Below are positions 8,315 through 11,158 of a stretch of 11,158 nt of DNA, in pieces. The notes under the pieces are model-generated. The model was not told where the DNA came from and did not search any database. It saw only the letters and a list, made by a program, of their open reading frames with translations. The stretch's first letter is position 1. Every line of letters begins with the position of its first letter. Both the position numbers and the translations under genes were made by a program. Source of the stretch: Saccoglossus kowalevskii (Eukaryota > Hemichordata > Enteropneusta > Harrimaniidae); assembly GCF_000003605.2 (NCBI RefSeq), contig NW_003155247.1, positions 409,793 to 420,950 on the forward strand. Reading direction: 5' to 3'.

Positions 8315-8413
8315 TTAAAGGAAAGCTGCAAGGGTCCGTTGGCTAATGATGGCCAAGTGAATTTTTCACATTTTCTAGAATCTAACACCCGAGGTGGCAA
8401 TGTCGCCCTTTAA
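8315..8413. mobile_element. Possible small TTAA-flanked element
   Basis: TTAA at 8315-8318 is followed by AGGAAAGCTGCAAGGG, which resembles the ends of the 7605-7861 element apart from one extra base. TTAA at 8410-8413 closes it with AGGGCGACATTGCC on the opposite strand, where only the first few bases match the left end. It could be a decayed relative, a solo end, or coincidence. Confidence 0.3.
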
Positions 8414-8471
8414 AAAATATGATTTGGAAATGAATAACAAATTCAATATCTTATTTTTCAATTTGAGACTG

Positions 8472-9629
8472 TTCACTGAGACAGCACTTGTCAAAGTCCA
8501 TAGTGACATCTTAAATTATCTAGACCCTGGCCATTATGTCATTTTAATACTGTTGGACTTATCTGCGGCCTTTGATACTATCGACTATCGTATATTGCTG
8601 ACAAGACTAGCCAACCTGGGCATACAAGATCTAGCCTGGAAATGGCTCTCATCATACATAACGGACAAGCATCAATCTATTGTCATTAACAACCACTCAT
8701 CACATCAAATTAAGCTTCATTATGGGGTTCCCCATTTCACCAATTGGTCAAATTATTCGTCGTCATCAACTAAACTTCCACCAATATGCCGATGACAATC
8801 AACTATACCTATCATTCACCAGAACCAAAACCTCATCATCTAATTTCACAACTGAGAATTGTCTCCTGACATCAAAGATTGGATGACCAACAACAAACTA
8901 CAGCTGAACGATGAAAAAACGGAAGTTATGCTAATCCGTTCCAAATATGACCTGTCCCCAATCTACTTAAATGTCTTCAACTTGGATCTACACCTATCAA
9001 ATCAGTACAAGCCGCTCGTAACATTGGAGTAATATTTGATGACACCCTTCAGTACAGAAAACATATCACCACTACGTGTCAAAGTATTTACATGTACATA
9101 CGACGTATTAGACATATCCGACAGTATCTATCCGCTGAAACCTGTTCTAAATTAGTATGTTCCATTCTAGTTGCTAATCGGGACTATTGCAATGCCTTAC
9201 TATATGGATTACCTGACACACAAATACATCTACTTCAAAGGACACAGAATTGTGCTGCTCGTCTCATCACACGTTCAAAGAAGTTCAACCCTATTACCCC
9301 TGTTCTACATCAATTACATTGGCTCCCAGTTATTTACAGAATTCAATTCAAGATCCTACTACTCACATACAAGCCACTTAATGGATTAACACCAACCTAC
9401 ATATCAGACCTGTTTCAACTCTGTCAACCTGGTAGAACTCTTCGTTCAAGTAATGCATCTACACATACAGTGCCCAGAACCAGACTCAAGACATATAGCG
9501 ATCGCTCATTCTCACATGCTTCTCCGTCATTATGGAATCAGTTACCAACAGACATTCCGTTCTGCAGCCAGTTTAAACATTTTCAAATCTCAACTTAAAA
9601 CTTATATGTTTCAGAGAACATTTCTGTGA
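8472..9629 (+). pseudogene. LINE reverse transcriptase, frameshifted remnant
   Basis: RT motifs appear in order: LLDLSAAFDTIDYRILL (catalytic Asp at 8556-8558), LHYGVP (8715-8732), YADDNQLYLSF with the catalytic YADD at 8785-8796, WMTNNKLQLNDEKTEV, ARNIGVIFDDTLQ, DYCNALLYGLP, HWLPVIYRIQFKILLLTYK and SLWNQLP. The last two belong to the conserved C-terminal region of L2/CR1-type ORF2 proteins. The reading changes frame at about 8733-8740, 8860, 8980 and 9550. The first change coincides with loss of the segment usually following GVP (QGSVLGP and onward), so part of the polymerase palm is deleted. The true end is TGA at 9627-9629 after QLKTYMFQRTFL. The copy cannot encode a functional enzyme. Confidence 0.85.
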
Positions 9630-9702
9630 ACTGACAGCGTCATTGGGCATCATCATGATGAATATTAGGCGCTATACACACTTTTAATTATTATATTATT
9701 TT
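8472..9702 (+). mobile_element. 5'-truncated L2/CR1-like LINE
   Basis: The copy begins abruptly within the reverse-transcriptase domain (FTETALV) and continues to the stop and 3' UTR, so the endonuclease and the N-terminal part of the polymerase are missing. Loss of the 5' part is normal for LINEs that stop reverse transcription early. The 3' UTR (9630-9702) holds a GCATCATCATGATG hairpin and AGGCGCTATACACA, close to the GGCGCTATATAA-type tail of L2/CR1 relatives, then an AT-rich tail. No target duplication could be established. Confidence 0.8.
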
Positions 9703-9810
9703 ATTGACGCGCTAGGGGATACTTTATTTGCACATCGAGTCGATGGCCGTGGGCCCAACGACAATAATTATAGATCAAAAGCAAGTAAGATCAACAAAGT
9801 TTTCAGTCAG

Positions 9811-10083
9811 TCAGACAGTTATCTTCCACGCTTCGTCTACTATATGGTCACGTGGGTGACCTGCAATGTACACTATAGAACATTTTTCATTGTCAGCAAC
9901 AAAATTTAGTTGTCTATTTAGAAAATAAGAGTCACAATAAGGCTGGAGGACTTCTGAGTTATTTTCTGGTACGTTATCACCCTTTTCAAAATCACACTTC
10001 AGTGCTTGAAAGTGATGAGTGATATAATATTTTGGGGTTGGCATCGGATCGTGCATAGTTTTAGTCCATGAATTTTGTCCCAT
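9811..10083 (-). CDS. Protein-like ORF of unknown identity, possible sulfotransferase relic
   Basis: This 90-codon ORF starts at ATG 10083 with an in-frame stop immediately before it and ends at TGA 9811-9813. The composition looks like a real protein rather than an AT-rich artefact. The C-terminal part reads KCSIVYIAGHPRDHIVDEAW, which resembles the strand-loop that binds the PAPS 3'-phosphate in cytosolic sulfotransferases, whose usual form is close to I-Y-x-x-R-N-P-K-D-x-x-V. Here the Arg-Asn is replaced by Gly-His, so a functional site is doubtful. An upstream SWTKTM could correspond to the first PAPS-binding loop, but the Gly-Thr-Thr signature is not intact. No AATAAA follows the stop closely. 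It could be a pseudogene fragment, an exon, or an unrelated protein; the family call is a guess from one motif. Confidence 0.3.
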   Translation of the reverse strand: MGQNSWTKTMHDPMPTPKYYITHHFQALKCDFEKGDNVPENNSEVLQPYCDSYFLNRQLNFVADNEKCSIVYIAGHPRDHIVDEAWKITV

Positions 10084-10109
10084 TTACAATGCGATCCATT
10101 TGAAATTTA

Positions 10110-10220
10110 TTAGAGGATGTATACCACGATGATTTCAGAATCATCGAACGCTTCTTTCAGATATTGAGCGGCCACCAACAGTTGCTCTCGCCATGAGAAG
10201 TCCCCTGTTTGACAGGAACA
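10110..10220 (-). CDS. Possible 36-codon exon or pseudogene fragment
   Basis: Reading leftward, a CAG acceptor-like site (10221-10223) opens a segment with DFSWREQLLVAAQYLKEAF followed by DDSEIIVV, ending in two consecutive stops at 10107-10112. The amphipathic, charged composition looks protein-coding. It lies 26 bases upstream of the 9811-10083 ORF on the same strand but in another frame. The two may be parts of one decayed gene separated by a frameshift or small insertion. DD.EIIVV would suit the strand leading to a nucleotide-binding loop, consistent with but not proving a sulfotransferase. Confidence 0.28.
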   Translation of the reverse strand, partial: CSCQTGDFSWREQLLVAAQYLKEAFDDSEIIVVYIL

Positions 10221-10280
10221 CTGATATACTGATATATAAAATATTATAGTATGTTCTATATAGTATGTTATGGCAGGATT

Positions 10281-10568
10281 AACTCTGGTTTCTTTAATAT
10301 TGGCACAAGGTTTGAAGTTAAACTGTCGCCTCTATTATTTGCTATTTATCTCAATCACTTTGAATATTTCATCAGGAAAGCAATACAATTGGCGTTTTTA
10401 GCCAGTGAAATTAATCTTATTTGAGCGTTGAGGATATAGAAATATTTCTTACTTTATTCACTTTATTGTATGCTGACGATACTATTATAATCTCATAGTC
10501 AGAAAATGAGCTGCAATTAGCGACCAATGCTATATTTGAGTAATGTAAGAATTGGCATTTAAGAATTG
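10281..10568 (+). pseudogene. Second LINE reverse-transcriptase fragment, different family
   Basis: The translation contains KLSPLLFAIYLNHFEYF (RT motif around G..Q...LSPLLF), then after a frame change near 10425 FLTLFTLLYADDTIII with YADD at 10469-10480, then SENELQLATNAIFE and CKNWHLRI. Two in-frame stops (after IIIS and after IFE) and the frame change show it is dead. The motif wording (LFAIYLN, ENELQLATNAI) differs clearly from the L2/CR1-like copy at 8472-9629, so it is not a displaced piece of it. Only about 95 residues of RT remain; endonuclease and C-terminus are not seen. The clade is not assigned. Confidence 0.75.
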
Positions 10569-10883
10569 GCATAACACATATTAATGACCCTATTGTTCAT
10601 AAGAAGTGGGAAAACCATCATGACAGCAAAAATAAAAAGAATTGTGATAATGGCACTGTCTGAAAATGAAAGATTGTTAGCATAGTATTTCCCAGTTTTG
10701 CATGCGTCTAGTAATATTTTGTGCCTCGCATATTTGTATTTCCGGGACTGAGGAAAGAGGGGCAATAGAAGTGGAAATAATACTGGACCTTGCATAACAC
10801 TTTTTTTGACCATGAACACTACAGATTTATGAGACAGGGGTATGCAAATCAGATATCTGTGCCCAGTAGCATGTTTATAAAGT
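10569..10883. other. No gene; region between LINE fragment and poly(A) signal
   Basis: The start is marked by a near-tandem AAGAATTGGCAT duplication (10547-10558 and 10561-10572) at the edge of the LINE fragment. An 86-codon - strand open stretch at 10559-10819 contains a hydrophobic run but no recognisable domain. It overlaps the LINE remnant and lies downstream of the poly(A) signal of the right-hand gene, so I do not call it. Confidence 0.45.
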
Positions 10884-10889
10884 TTTATT
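10884..10889 (-). terminator. Poly(A) signal AATAAA for the right-hand gene
   Basis: On the - strand AATAAA lies 15 bases after the TGA of the cysteine-rich exon. That is a short but possible 3' UTR, which supports 10905-11090 being a terminal exon. Confidence 0.5.
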
Positions 10890-10904
10890 GCATTGTAATT
10901 GTGA

Positions 10905-11090
10905 TCATAGATAACAATTTATTTCGGATTCCATGCATCGATTATTGCTGGCATAGTCCTGCCCATCATCATCATTGCACTGCATGGAACCGTTGCAGAT
11001 ATTTGATTCACAACTGCACACAGCTGTACACTGCCCTGGAGTTGATGATCCTCCTAACACAACGCTCTTGCTTGTCCATGTCCTCGGGCA
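10905..11090 (-). CDS. Cysteine-rich terminal exon of a gene entering from the right
   Basis: On the - strand a canonical acceptor, a T-rich tract ending TTTACAG at 11091-11097, precedes an open exon of 186 bases read in phase 0, giving 61 residues and TGA at 10905-10907. The peptide has eight cysteines, including C-x3-C-x-C-x4-C and then C-N-D-D-D-G-Q-D-Y, with no long hydrophobic segment. Such spacing suggests a disulfide-rich extracellular protein. The CSC..C..CNDDDG.D wording is reminiscent of the short fibrinogen-like/post-discoidin segment of neurexin IV and contactin-associated proteins, where C-N-C-D-x-D-D is typical, but one of those cysteines is absent. Upstream exons would lie beyond 11158. 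The exon call rests on acceptor, open frame and AATAAA together; the family is uncertain. Confidence 0.5.
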   Translation of the reverse strand, partial: CPRTWTSKSVVLGGSSTPGQCTAVCSCESNICNGSMQCNDDDGQDYASNNRCMESEINCYL

Positions 11091-11158
11091 CTGTAAATTA
11101 AACAAAATAGTGTCATCTTCAAAACCAGGCAATATACTGTTAAGCATCATCACTTTCA

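Noticed and set aside
8680-8886. Separate 68-codon gene
   Set aside because: It is a frameshifted part of the LINE reverse transcriptase carrying the YADD motif.
9171-9389. 72-codon + strand ORF
   Set aside because: It is an alternative frame shadow of the LINE C-terminal region, which is clearly coded in the frame running through 9005-9560.
10559-10819. 86-codon - strand ORF with a hydrophobic stretch resembling a membrane segment
   Set aside because: AT-rich DNA often encodes hydrophobic runs; it overlaps the dead LINE fragment and has no other support.

Overview
The window reads as AT-rich intergenic or intronic DNA from an animal genome, most likely an aquatic invertebrate. The reasons are eukaryotic splice signals, the absence of long uninterrupted ORFs, a decayed L2/CR1-type LINE with its characteristic 3' end, a second LINE relic, an animal-type hAT DNA transposon and short TTAA-flanked elements. 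The phylum cannot be fixed from the sequence. No rRNA, tRNA, CRISPR array or complete host gene was found.

Layout. Bases 1-4790 are largely gene-free; they hold a 114 bp TTAA-bounded palindromic element (1772-1885), a cluster of perfect palindromes (1175-1340), a CA-rich microsatellite and a 22 bp-spaced duplication carrying a TGACCTTGG motif. Bases 4796-6660 are one DNA transposon bounded by inverted repeats (CAGTGGCGGAT / ATCCGCCCCTG) and a GTTAT target duplication. It keeps the first exon of a hAT-type transposase, a second exon, and the C-terminal dimerisation segment, but the whole middle of the enzyme is gone, so it is an internal-deletion derivative. A 21 bp minisatellite lies inside it (6113-6209). 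A related array with near-identical units lies about 180 bp outside its right end (6843-6994).

Bases 7605-7861 form a clear 257 bp TTAA-flanked MITE with 24 bp inverted ends, and 8315-8413 may be a smaller relative. Bases 8472-9702 are a 5'-truncated, frameshifted L2/CR1-like LINE on the + strand, ending with its 3' UTR. Bases 10281-10568 are a reverse-transcriptase fragment of a different LINE family.

Host-like coding sequence appears only on the - strand of the right end. It comprises two protein-like open segments (9811-10083 and 10110-10220; a sulfotransferase relic is possible but weakly supported), and a cysteine-rich apparent terminal exon (10905-11090) with a good splice acceptor and an AATAAA signal just after its stop. 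These segments do not form an operon or pathway. The window is mainly a record of transposon insertion and decay beside the 3' end of a gene that enters from the right. I did not find a convincing new biological system; the most informative locus is the deleted hAT copy with its shared minisatellite.
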